14,863 nt of DNA, taken from NCBI GenBank assembly GCA_012520015.1, contig JAAYPD010000143.1, forward strand, positions 1 to 14,863, written 5' to 3'. The notes below the pieces were generated by a model, which saw only the letters and a program-made list of their open reading frames with translations, did not search any database and had not been told where the DNA came from. Origin of the DNA: Methanomicrobiales archaeon. Lineage in GTDB: Archaea > Halobacteriota > Methanomicrobia > Methanomicrobiales > Methanospirillaceae. Of the stretch, positions 7,980-14,637 are shown in pieces. Positions within the stretch are counted from its first letter, which is position 1. Every line of letters starts with the position of its first letter. The translations under genes were made by a program, and so were the position numbers.

Positions 7980-8468
7980 ATGTTCTCCCGGTCTATCTTC
8001 AGAAAAGATTTTAAATCTGCCCTTGAAGAGGCACTTGACCGCCGGCACATGTCCCTTAAAGAACTTGCTGAGCTGGCAGGGATTCCTCCTGCAACACTTT
8101 ACAAGATCACTTCAGGAGAACGTGACCCACGGCTCTCAACGGTAAGAGCCATTGTACAGGCCCTGGAGCCATATGACCAGGACATGATCGCCATCATTGC
8201 AGCAAAGTTCCTGCTTGATGAGATCGGCGCAGGAACAATCGAGGTTAACGGGAGAAAAATACGGATCAAGGGATATACTGCAAATACCATGGAAGACTGT
8301 ATCGTTGCGGCAGTCAAGGCAGAGAAGGAAGGAGCAGGAGGTATAATCTGCGCTCCAATCCTGGCAACCCTGATAGAGCGAATCGTTGATATCCCGGTAG
8401 TCATTGTTAAGCCAGACACCAGCACATTCCAGGAGGCTATCGATACCTTAAGCAAGAGGATTGAATGA
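7980..8468 (+). CDS. XRE-family (Cro/CI-type) helix-turn-helix transcriptional regulator with C-terminal sensor-like domain
   Basis: A 162-residue predicted DNA-binding regulator. The N-terminal part (about 10-65) is a Cro/CI-type HTH: 'MSLKELAELAGIPPATLYKI' covers the helix-turn-helix, followed by SGERDPRLSTVRAIVQAL. The C-terminal half (about 80-162) is an alpha/beta domain with 'TMEDCIVAAVKAEKEGAGG', 'IICAPILATLIERIVDIPV' and 'VIVKPDTSTF'. This pattern of a buried Gly-Gly then a strand, then 'IPVVIV', recalls the ligand-binding N-terminal domain of PrpR-like activators, so it may sense a small molecule. The ATG at 7980 follows a GGT five bases upstream. The gene is divergent from hypD and converges on the CARDB gene. 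It may be an archaeal conserved regulator such as the COG1709 type, recalled from memory and not checked. Target genes are unknown. Confidence 0.85.
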   Translation: MFSRSIFRKDFKSALEEALDRRHMSLKELAELAGIPPATLYKITSGERDPRLSTVRAIVQALEPYDQDMIAIIAAKFLLDEIGAGTIEVNGRKIRIKGYTANTMEDCIVAAVKAEKEGAGGIICAPILATLIERIVDIPVVIVKPDTSTFQEAIDTLSKRIE

Positions 8469-8555
8469 CCATCACAGACCTTCAGGAACGAACAGGCCAG
8501 TAAACGCTATTAAACGCTCGTAATCCGGCCTGGACTCCGAAAAAATTGGGCGGGT
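8469..8555. other. Convergent intergenic region with 8-bp direct repeat and 6-bp inverted repeat
   Basis: This 87-base gap lies between two convergent genes. TAAACGCT occurs at 8501-8508 and again at 8511-8518. CAGGCC (8493-8498) and GGCCTG (8527-8532) form a 6-bp inverted repeat around that pair with a 28-base loop. No ORF of interest is seen. The inverted repeat may help terminate the regulator's transcript. Confidence 0.4.
8540..8547 (-). terminator. Oligo-T terminator of the CARDB gene
   Basis: On the minus strand a run of six T (complement of 8541-8545 and the adjacent base) appears within 16 bases after the TAA stop at 8558-8556. Archaeal RNA polymerase commonly terminates at such U-rich tracts without a required hairpin. 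The call is from base composition only. Confidence 0.4.
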
Positions 8556-10217
8556 TTATTTTATCGTTACCGGTATCTTTGCAAACATGACATTGTTACT
8601 TTTATCAGACTCTGCCACATCATTTTCGGCATCCACCAGGATACCAAAGTAATATGTCCCTGGAGCGATATCAGCCGGGATCGGGGTTGGCGCATTTCCG
8701 TCTGACTGTGTCCCGGCAGGAAGCTCGGGGATCCTGCCCATGCCAAGGAGAATATCCTCGTCTGAGAGATTCTGGTCAGCGGAGAGATAAAGCTCCACTA
8801 CAAATGGCCCTGCATCGACAGTCCCGACATTCCTAATAGAAGTCGTAACATTCATGACTCCTCCAGGAGTTCCGGTCGTATCTGAAGAGACCTCCATCAC
8901 CACAAGGTCTGCCAGCTCCTGCACGCTCGGGACCTTTGTTGGTGCAGGGCTTGGACTTGGACCTGGGCCTTTGCTGGCTGAGATCTTCACCTTCTTATCT
9001 GCAAACAGGATATTATTTGCTTCATTCTCTTCAGCTATCACCTTCTCTGAATCCACCATCACGCCAAGATAATAGTCGCCAGGCAGGAGATCAGGTGGAA
9101 TAGTTACAACCGCCTCTCCTTCACGAAGCAGTCCGGGCCCGAGATCGGAGATCATCCCATATCCAATCTCCCTGTCCTGCTCTGTAATCCTCCCGTCACG
9201 TGAGAGGTATACTGATATCTTAAATGCGCCAGCGGCAGCTGACCCCTGGTTTTTCACAATTGTGCTTACCGTAAGAGTGCCACCCTGAACACCGGACTGC
9301 CCGGCTGTCACCTTGCTTACCACAAGGTCAGGTCTTTTAACGGCAAATCTTGTATCTTTCTCGATCTCTTCAGATACAAATGGGACAGAGCCGGTTGTAA
9401 CCAGGAAAGCAGAACTTTTCACATCAGGAATTGTAATTTTTGTCGGATAAACAGCCACGTTATTATCCTCTGAGACTTCCATTATCTCATTTCCAGGATC
9501 TGCAATGGCTCCGATGTAAAAGTCGCCTGGTTCCATCCGTTCCATCGGGAAATAACCGGTCAGGTGCTTTACCTCTCCAGTTTTCAGGTTTTGAATAAGG
9601 TAATATCCGACAGGTATATCATCACGGGTAACGGTCTTGTCTTTTGATGCATAGAAGGTGATGAAAAAGTCAGTAGTCGGACGATACCCCTGGTTCTCAA
9701 CCGTGGCCTTTATCTCAAGCTGTGGATTTCCCTCCCTGACCCGTGGAGTAAACGAGGTTATCACGATGTCGGGCCCGGTCGGATCTGGCTTTTTTGAGAG
9801 GTCAATATTGGTCTCGACCATCTGAAGCTGCTGCTCTTCCCTGACAACCCGCTGCGTTGGAACCGGTTTTATGTCCAGTTCGGCAAGCGGGCCAACACGA
9901 CGACGAAAAGGATCATCGATCATGGGGTTCATTGCCTTTGCCTTATTTATGGACTCAACAGAACCTTTGCTATCTCCAAGAGCGCTAAGGACAACTCCCC
10001 GCCAGTACCATGCGTCGGCAAGGTCAGGATCCTGGGCAATGGCAGTATCAAGCAGGGTAAGAGCACGGTCATAATGTTTTAAGAGGAATTCAGAGACGCC
10101 CTGCTGGTACCAGTATTCAGGATATATTATCCGATCAGTCATATCTTCGGCAGCAGTAAGGCCAGCAAAACAGATAATAACGATAATTATGGATGTTACC
10201 CAGTAAGTTATTTTCAC
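8556..10217 (-). CDS. Exported protein with TPR repeats and three CARDB domains
   Basis: A 553-residue secreted or surface-exposed protein of unknown specific role. Residues 1-23 form a signal peptide (basic start, hydrophobic core ending CFAGLTAAED). Two TPR units lie at about 36-98 (WYQQGVSEFLLKHYDRALTL, then AWYWRGVVLSALGDSKGSVE). Three CARDB adhesion-type beta domains follow, at about 150-275, 305-415 and 445-550. Each ends in the same signature: PGDFYIGAIAD with EDNN, PGDYYLGVMVD with EANN, PGTYYFGILVD with KSNN. A Pro/Ser/Gly linker (GPGPSPSPAP) joins the second and third. The start is GTG at 10217, with an in-frame TGA just upstream and GGTGATC six bases before it. No C-terminal anchor is visible. 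TPRs suggest protein partners and CARDB suggests extracellular binding, but the ligand is not known. Confidence 0.9.
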   Translation of the reverse strand: MKITYWVTSIIIVIICFAGLTAAEDMTDRIIYPEYWYQQGVSEFLLKHYDRALTLLDTAIAQDPDLADAWYWRGVVLSALGDSKGSVESINKAKAMNPMIDDPFRRRVGPLAELDIKPVPTQRVVREEQQLQMVETNIDLSKKPDPTGPDIVITSFTPRVREGNPQLEIKATVENQGYRPTTDFFITFYASKDKTVTRDDIPVGYYLIQNLKTGEVKHLTGYFPMERMEPGDFYIGAIADPGNEIMEVSEDNNVAVYPTKITIPDVKSSAFLVTTGSVPFVSEEIEKDTRFAVKRPDLVVSKVTAGQSGVQGGTLTVSTIVKNQGSAAAGAFKISVYLSRDGRITEQDREIGYGMISDLGPGLLREGEAVVTIPPDLLPGDYYLGVMVDSEKVIAEENEANNILFADKKVKISASKGPGPSPSPAPTKVPSVQELADLVVMEVSSDTTGTPGGVMNVTTSIRNVGTVDAGPFVVELYLSADQNLSDEDILLGMGRIPELPAGTQSDGNAPTPIPADIAPGTYYFGILVDAENDVAESDKSNNVMFAKIPVTIK

Positions 10218-10220
10218 AGA

Positions 10221-10269
10221 TGATCACCAGATATTATAGTAGGGTATGACATCATTCCCTGATATTTAT
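10221..10269 (-). promoter_or_regulatory. Promoter and strong ribosome-binding site of the CARDB gene
   Basis: On the minus strand a TATA-like ATAAATATC (about 10269-10261) is followed after about 30 bases by CTGGTGATCA (10230-10221). The GGTGATC matches the archaeal 16S rRNA anti-Shine-Dalgarno well and fixes the GTG at 10217 as start. The expected transcription start near 10240 would give a leader of about 20 bases. Confidence 0.5.
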
Positions 10270-10301
10270 GGTGGCCTGACTTTTCAGATCTCCTTTTTGT
10301 G

Positions 10302-10320
10302 TGCCAGGGGAAATCTGGCA
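10302..10320. other. Perfect hairpin between the winged-helix and CARDB genes
   Basis: TGCCAG (10302-10307) and CTGGCA (10315-10320) form a perfect 6-bp stem with a 7-base loop. It lies about 55 bases past the stop of the winged-helix gene and about 85 bases before the CARDB start. It has no following T run on the minus strand, so it is not a classic intrinsic terminator. It may be an operator or transcript-end structure. Confidence 0.4.
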
Positions 10321-10373
10321 GAGCAGACGATCGTAAAAAGTTTATTGCAGTAAAAATATCTGGGGGATATGAA

Positions 10374-10772
10374 TTATTCTGTTTCTTTGGCTTCTCTGAC
10401 CAAAACCCTGACCCGCTCAATAACATCAATCTTCTGGCGGTAATCTCCTTCAATCTCCCCTTTTATCTGGTCAAGTATCTCGTCTATCGAACGTTGCAGA
10501 CTGTAAACCTTAACAGGGCGTCCTTTCTTCTCGGTTATGTGACTGGTAACATAGACCCAGCTCCGTTTTATAAGCTGGTTTATTGCGATACTGACCTCCG
10601 GTTGCCTGAGATCTGAAATTCTCTCAAGCTCACGCGAAGTCAGATCATAGCCTTTAAAAAGAACCACCAGAACACGGGCCTCCCCGCTCTTTAAACCGAC
10701 TTCTGAAAGGATATCTATTACCTCAATATCAATATCAGAAAGTTGTAATACTGTCTCAGGAACCATCCCCAT
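10374..10772 (-). CDS. Winged-helix transcriptional regulator (archaeal MarR/TrmB-like)
   Basis: A 132-residue predicted DNA-binding protein. Residues about 22-95 form a winged helix: 'LKSGEARVLVVLF' (helix 1), 'LTSRELERIS' (helix 2), 'RQPEVSIAINQLIKRSWV' (recognition helix) and a wing 'KKGRPVKVYSL'. The C-terminal part (about 96-132) is a charged helix likely used for dimerisation. It resembles small archaeal predicted regulators such as the COG4738 type (from memory). The first ATG (10772) has AGGG directly adjacent. The ATG two codons later (10766) is an alternative start. A TATA-rich run and a 10-bp palindrome lie directly upstream. The gene is divergent from the chemotaxis operon and is a candidate regulator of it, of itself, or of the downstream CARDB gene. 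This link is inferred from position only. Confidence 0.85.
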   Translation of the reverse strand: MGMVPETVLQLSDIDIEVIDILSEVGLKSGEARVLVVLFKGYDLTSRELERISDLRQPEVSIAINQLIKRSWVYVTSHITEKKGRPVKVYSLQRSIDEILDQIKGEIEGDYRQKIDVIERVRVLVREAKETE

Positions 10773-10786
10773 CCCTGATTCATTCC

Positions 10787-10811
10787 ATTGTTTTTATTAT
10801 ATTATTATTAT
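10787..10811 (-). promoter_or_regulatory. TATA-rich promoter of the winged-helix gene
   Basis: The minus strand carries an uninterrupted A/T run with TATAATAATAATATAATAAA from about 10811 downward. Its start-proximal part lies about 20-35 bases before the ATG at 10772, the right place for an archaeal TATA box with a very short leader. Confidence 0.5.
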
Positions 10812-10821
10812 ATCGATCGAT
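10812..10821. promoter_or_regulatory. 10-bp perfect palindrome upstream of the winged-helix gene
   Basis: ATCGATCGAT is its own reverse complement and abuts the TATA-rich run on the upstream side, 40-50 bases before the start codon. A dimeric regulator bound there would sit over the BRE or just upstream. This is a candidate site for the winged-helix protein itself. The operator role is inferred. Confidence 0.4.
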
Positions 10822-10915
10822 CTATTGTTCAAAAAATATTGAAGTTCATCCATATTTGAAACCATTTACTCAGTATAATTTTATTTAAAGAAAAATACTG
10901 GGTTTTTAGATAAGT

Positions 10916-10945
10916 GACATAAGCTGATACATCAGAATTTATGTC
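10916..10945. other. Two-part hairpin or dyad upstream of the che operon
   Basis: GACATAA (10916-10922) pairs with TTATGTC (10939-10945). Inside, CTGA (10924-10927) pairs with TCAG (10932-10935) around a four-base loop. The 30-base element could be a DNA operator or the structured part of a transcript. It lies about 205 bases before cheW. Confidence 0.45.
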
Positions 10946-10949
10946 CTAT

Positions 10950-10968
10950 TTTATATGTGATTTATATG
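10950..10968 (+). promoter_or_regulatory. Paired TTTATATG direct repeats (11-bp period), possible tandem TATA boxes
   Basis: TTTATATG occurs at 10950-10957 and 10961-10968, separated by TGA, so the copies are one helical turn apart. Both are TATA-like. They could direct a transcript starting near 10980-10995, giving a long che leader or a small RNA. Confidence 0.35.
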
Positions 10969-11099
10969 CGTTCTTCCCGGTGGCTATGAATAAACGTAGT
11001 AAATGGAAGTATTTCAGGAGACAACCTGCTAATTACACTTCATAGTGAAAGGGCGACTTTCTGAGGTACTGCCGGAAGTTTTCGAAATTTTGCTATGTA

Positions 11100-11107
11100 T
11101 TATATAT
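11100..11107 (+). promoter_or_regulatory. Candidate TATA box of the chemotaxis operon
   Basis: TTATATAT lies 43 bases before the cheW ATG, predicting a start near 11130 and a leader of about 20 bases. No Shine-Dalgarno sequence is seen in front of the ATG, so initiation may be SD-independent. Confidence 0.45.
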
Positions 11108-11149
11108 TGAAAAAGAGATACTCTGAATAATCCTAATTATAACATTACC

Positions 11150-12154
11150 ATGGACAATTACCTGTTCTTCTCAGTTGGACATATCAGGTGTGGTATACCC
11201 ATCTCTGATGCGGTCTTCATGATCAGAATGGTCATGCCCACGTATGAGAAGCAGGAAAAACCAGGCTTTGCAGGGACAATTAACCTGCATGGAGAGATAA
11301 TTAAAGTCTACTCGGTCAGGGAACTTTTCGGTTACGAAAAGCGCTCTCCCCTGCCGACAGATAACCTGATTATCGTAAGGAAAGGGCTTGAAATAGTAGC
11401 CCTCTGGGTTGATGAAACTTACATAATCCAGGAGGGCGATGTCAGACCCGAAGGCCAGTTTACAGAGGAACGTATTCAGACCATGATCCCTGGCATCAGG
11501 ATATTCAGCTCTGAACTGGTTATTATTTTTGACCTTATCGAATTTCTCGATTATGGAGCCGCCAGCCAGACCAGGCTTGCTGACATCATCCCTGACATTC
11601 ATGGAAAGCCCGAGTACCCCCTTGTTTCTTTAGTGCGCGATCAACAGGAGATCGAACAAAAACTTACAGAACGTGCAAGGCAACTGGCATTGCCAGAAGA
11701 AAAGAGGACAAAACCTCCGGTTATCAGCGTAATAAGGTTTAATCTCATGTACCAGGAGTATGCAGTTGAGATGAGGTATATCAGGGAAGTTATCCAGACA
11801 TCGGAGATTACTCCCGTTCCCGGGACTCCTGGTTTTATCGCCGGTATCTGCTCTGTGAGGGGTGAGATAATCTCACTGGTTGATCTCAGGGTTCTTTTGT
11901 CCATCCCTGAGAAGGGGCTGACTGACCTGAACCGGGTGATAGTTCTCACCGATGGAAACCTGACATTTGGTATCCTTGCCGACCAGATCACCGGTATCGG
12001 AAACCTGAAGATAGAAGAGATTACCAGGACCGACCGGAGGGGGCCTGGAGGATGGGGATCATGCATCTGTGGAACTATTGGTTCGCTGCATGTACTGAAT
12101 GCACAGTTATTGTTAACAGATCCCAGGATGATAATCGATGACACAGAGACCTGA
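11150..12154 (+). CDS. cheW: Tandem CheW-domain chemotaxis coupling protein
   Basis: A 334-residue cytosolic adaptor that would link methyl-accepting receptors to the CheA kinase. It contains two CheW domains in one chain. The first spans about 1-137 (NYLFFSVGHIRCGIPISDAV, GFAGTINLHGEIIKVYSVRE, and a closing strand LVIIFDLIEFL). The second spans about 170-330 (VIRFNLMYQEYAVEMRYIRE, PVPGTPGFIAGICSVRGEII, SLVDLRVLL, and HVLNAQLLL). The second is closer to the classic CheW pattern with its 'GxVxxRGxxxxxVDLR' core. A charged linker of about 30 residues (EIEQKLTERARQLALPEEKR) joins them. Ordinary CheW has about 150-170 residues, so this is a fused double form. It is the first gene of an operon with the receptor and cheA. 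Its 3' end overlaps a small ORF by 17 bases. Confidence 0.93.
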   Translation: MDNYLFFSVGHIRCGIPISDAVFMIRMVMPTYEKQEKPGFAGTINLHGEIIKVYSVRELFGYEKRSPLPTDNLIIVRKGLEIVALWVDETYIIQEGDVRPEGQFTEERIQTMIPGIRIFSSELVIIFDLIEFLDYGAASQTRLADIIPDIHGKPEYPLVSLVRDQQEIEQKLTERARQLALPEEKRTKPPVISVIRFNLMYQEYAVEMRYIREVIQTSEITPVPGTPGFIAGICSVRGEIISLVDLRVLLSIPEKGLTDLNRVIVLTDGNLTFGILADQITGIGNLKIEEITRTDRRGPGGWGSCICGTIGSLHVLNAQLLLTDPRMIIDDTET

Positions 12155-12245
12155 CCTTTATTTTAATGAAAAAGCTGCGCATCTTTTCCATAGCTGGAAC
12201 GGTGCAGATATAGAAGATATCTTCTTACCTGAGGAGGGTTTATGA
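12138..12245 (+). CDS. Small ORF (35 aa) bridging cheW and the receptor gene
   Basis: An ATG at 12138 opens 35 codons ending at TGA 12243-12245. It overlaps the 3' end of cheW by 17 bases, and its ATGA overlap with the receptor start at 12242 is typical of translational coupling. AGGATGAT lies a few bases before the ATG and can serve as a Shine-Dalgarno sequence. The peptide begins MTQRPDLYFNEKAAHLFHSW and ends GADIEDIFLPEEGL, an acidic tail with no recognised family. It fills almost exactly the 87 bases otherwise left between cheW and the receptor gene. It could be a small chemotaxis partner, a coupling peptide, or chance. Confidence 0.4.
   Translation: MTQRPDLYFNEKAAHLFHSWNGADIEDIFLPEEGL
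12231..12237 (+). promoter_or_regulatory. Strong Shine-Dalgarno of the receptor gene
   Basis: GAGGAGG lies five bases (gttt and one more) before the ATG at 12242 and fixes this start. It is one of the clearest ribosome-binding sites in the window. Confidence 0.8.
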
Positions 12246-14629
12246 TCCAGTTTTTTTCTGATATGAAAGTTGGAACGAAAATTCTTGTAATATCCTTATT
12301 TCTTGCAATTATTCCCACGATGCTACTTGGGCTTGTATCTTACTCAAGCTCTGTCAATGTCATAAACGAGCAGATTGAGACTTTGCTTGAGACACAGGTC
12401 CAGGACATGAAAGGATGGACAAATGACGTCTACAAGCTTACAAGGAACAAGGTAAACAGTGACCTGAATGTATTAAGGCAGAACTTTTATGCAAAAGGGA
12501 CCCCGGAGATAATAGATAACAAGATGACCCTTATTGACAAGAATGGAAAAGAGTTTGTAGTCAATGGGAATTTTGAGATCGTGGATGGTGTCAGGGACCT
12601 TGTAGGGGGAGCGGCAACAGTTTTCCAGGTATATAATAACTCATATGCAGTAAGGATATCCACAAATGTCAAGGGGACTGATGGTGAACGTGCTGTAGGG
12701 ACACACCTGACCGACAATGTATATGAGGTCGCTGTAAAACAAGGAGAAACCTATTACGGAAGGAGGGATCTTTTTGGTGTCAACTATGTAACGGCCTATG
12801 AACCTATTATCGACAAGAACGTAACGGTAATTGGGGTGTTATTAGTCGGGACCGAGGAAGAACAGACCCTTGATGTTGTGAAAAAAAGTATCCGTAATAC
12901 AGTTGTGGGTATGAATGGGTACATGTTCGTTCTTGACGGAAATGGAATGGTTCTTGTTCACCCGACTCTTAGTGACGCCAACTGGTCAGAGATGGGATAT
13001 GTCAGGGAGATGCTTGAGAATAAAGAAGGGGCCATCATTCACCAGGTGAATGGGACCACTGTTCTTGATGCATATACATATTTTGAGCCACTTGACTGGT
13101 ACATCGTCTCGCGTGCCGAGATGTCAGATTTTGACGGGCCAATTAATACTATCAGGAATACCATATTTGCCATTGTCATAGCATCCATCGTTGCTGGCGC
13201 AGTTGTTGCAATTCTGTTCGGACGCTCTATTGCAGGCCCGCTTCAGCAGGTCGTAGCCATGATCAAAGAGCTTCGCAATGGTCACCTGTCAGCCAGGCTG
13301 AACATCAGGCGGGAAGATGAGATAGGCATCATGGCGGCCACGATGGACGAGTTTGCAGACGACTTACAGACAAATGTTGTTGGAAATATCGTCAAGATTG
13401 CCAATGGTGAATACATCAAGGAGTTTACCGGTCCGGTCGATGAACTTGACCAGATACGGCCTGCTCTTGAGCTTCTCGTGGAATCTTTCGATCACCTGCA
13501 TAAAGAGACCATAAAACTGACAGACGCCGCAAGAGCCGGAGATCTCTCCATCAGGGGTGATGATAAGGCATTCAGGGGCGGATACCGTAGAATCATCGCC
13601 GGATTTAATAAAACACTTGAAACCATCACCGAACCTGTAAACGAGGCAATGCGTCTTGCAGGGTGCTATGCATCAGGGGACTTTACCGCACGGTTTGATG
13701 AAAAAATACCCGTTGCCGGGGAATTCGTCGCATACCGTGATGCACTGAACACCATCGGCATTGAACTGTCCAGGCTGATGAAGCTTATCACAGAGGAACT
13801 CTTCGAAGGTGTATCTGTGCTCTCGGTTGCATCAAGTGAGATCCTTACAGTTACAAGCCAGCTCTCATCTGCTAGCAGCCAGACAGCAGATACCGTTAAT
13901 GAGACATCAGACACGGTAGAGACGGTAAGAAAGAAGACTGACCTTGTCAACCTGAAGACCAAGTCCATGTCTGAAAAGGCAAAGAAGGCAATAGAGGTCT
14001 CCGAGACCGGCCAGCAGTCAGTTCAGGAGATACTTGACGGAATGAACCATATCCAGCGCCAGATGGACATGATAAGTATGAATGTCGTCAAGCTTTCCGA
14101 GCAGAGCCAGGCAATCGGCGAGATTATCGCAACAGTAACCGACATTTCCGAACAATCGAACCTTCTTGCCGTAAATGCCTCAATTGAAGCTGCAAAAGCC
14201 GGGGACTTTGGAAAAGGTTTTGCCGTGGTCGCTCATGAAATTCACAACCTTGCCCAGCAGTCAAAACAGGCAACAGGGACTATCAGGACCATACTTACCG
14301 ATATCCAGCGTGGGGTCTCTTCCACTGTAGTATCTGCAGAGAGGGGATCTAATACAGTTGCTGATGCGGTAAGGCTTACAACCGATGCAAGAAAGGCCAT
14401 AGAGGTCCTGACAAGGTCCATTGCAGACTCTTCCCACGAGGCGATCGAGATAACCACATCTATCCAGGACCAGGTGGCAGGGATGGACCAGATATCAGGT
14501 GCAATTGAAAATATCCGGAATGCAGCCCAGAAGAATCTTGAAATCACCCACAAGGCAGAAAAAACAGCAGAAGATCTGCATGAACTTGGAATAAGACTAA
14601 AGAAGATAACCCTGCAGTACCAGGTTTAG
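12242..14629 (+). CDS. Methyl-accepting chemotaxis protein with Cache sensor and poly-HAMP linker
   Basis: A 795-residue membrane receptor that signals ligand binding outside the cell to CheW/CheA. TM1 lies at about 14-36 (ILVISLFLAIIPTMLLGLVS). The extracellular part (about 40-300) looks like a double Cache sensor: a Cache_3/Cache_2-like module (AATVFQVYNNSYAVRIST, VTAYEPI) followed by a second Cache-like module (GYMFVLDGNGMVLVHPT, EPLDWYIVSRAEM). TM2 is at about 305-327. The first HAMP is about 328-380 with EDEIG. Further HAMP-like units follow to about 525 (ARAGDLSIRGDD, ASGDFTARFDE, GEFVAYRDALNTIG). The signalling domain (about 530-795) carries the hairpin tip EQSNLLAVNASIEAAKAGDF and GKGFAVVAHE around residues 637-665. 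The tip departs from the common bacterial form (NAAIEAARAGE, then RGFAVVA). A strong GAGGAGG precedes the ATG, and cheA starts eight bases after the stop. Confidence 0.95.
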   Translation: MIQFFSDMKVGTKILVISLFLAIIPTMLLGLVSYSSSVNVINEQIETLLETQVQDMKGWTNDVYKLTRNKVNSDLNVLRQNFYAKGTPEIIDNKMTLIDKNGKEFVVNGNFEIVDGVRDLVGGAATVFQVYNNSYAVRISTNVKGTDGERAVGTHLTDNVYEVAVKQGETYYGRRDLFGVNYVTAYEPIIDKNVTVIGVLLVGTEEEQTLDVVKKSIRNTVVGMNGYMFVLDGNGMVLVHPTLSDANWSEMGYVREMLENKEGAIIHQVNGTTVLDAYTYFEPLDWYIVSRAEMSDFDGPINTIRNTIFAIVIASIVAGAVVAILFGRSIAGPLQQVVAMIKELRNGHLSARLNIRREDEIGIMAATMDEFADDLQTNVVGNIVKIANGEYIKEFTGPVDELDQIRPALELLVESFDHLHKETIKLTDAARAGDLSIRGDDKAFRGGYRRIIAGFNKTLETITEPVNEAMRLAGCYASGDFTARFDEKIPVAGEFVAYRDALNTIGIELSRLMKLITEELFEGVSVLSVASSEILTVTSQLSSASSQTADTVNETSDTVETVRKKTDLVNLKTKSMSEKAKKAIEVSETGQQSVQEILDGMNHIQRQMDMISMNVVKLSEQSQAIGEIIATVTDISEQSNLLAVNASIEAAKAGDFGKGFAVVAHEIHNLAQQSKQATGTIRTILTDIQRGVSSTVVSAERGSNTVADAVRLTTDARKAIEVLTRSIADSSHEAIEITTSIQDQVAGMDQISGAIENIRNAAQKNLEITHKAEKTAEDLHELGIRLKKITLQYQV

Positions 14630-14637
14630 TCCTCTCT

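Larger units (their letters stand above)
10773..11149. other. Long AT-rich intergenic region between the winged-helix regulator and the che operon
   Basis: 377 bases, clearly AT-richer than its neighbours, without a convincing gene. It holds TATA-like runs on both strands, the palindrome at 10812-10821, an inverted repeat TTCAA/TTGAA at 10828-10843, the hairpin at 10916-10945, the paired TTTATATG at 10950-10968 and the cheW promoter near 11100. GAAAG/CTTTC at 11047-11061 is another short stem. A 19-codon basic ORF (10986-11045, ATG to TAG) begins two bases after GGTGG, and a small RNA or leader peptide is possible but not supported further. Confidence 0.6.

Noticed and set aside
8938..8975. 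Short repeats near 'ggacttggacctgg' as a DNA repeat element
   Set aside because: They are explained by the Pro/Ser/Gly linker codons of the CARDB protein.
10214..10616. Open frames on both strands across the CARDB/winged-helix gap (10214-10453 minus, 10299-10616 plus)
   Set aside because: They run over or antisense to well-supported genes, and their products look like random composition.
10986..11045. 19-codon basic mini-ORF as a firm gene
   Set aside because: The GGTGG is only two bases from the ATG, the product is very short and there is no overlap with a neighbour. It is kept only as a possible part of a leader or small RNA.
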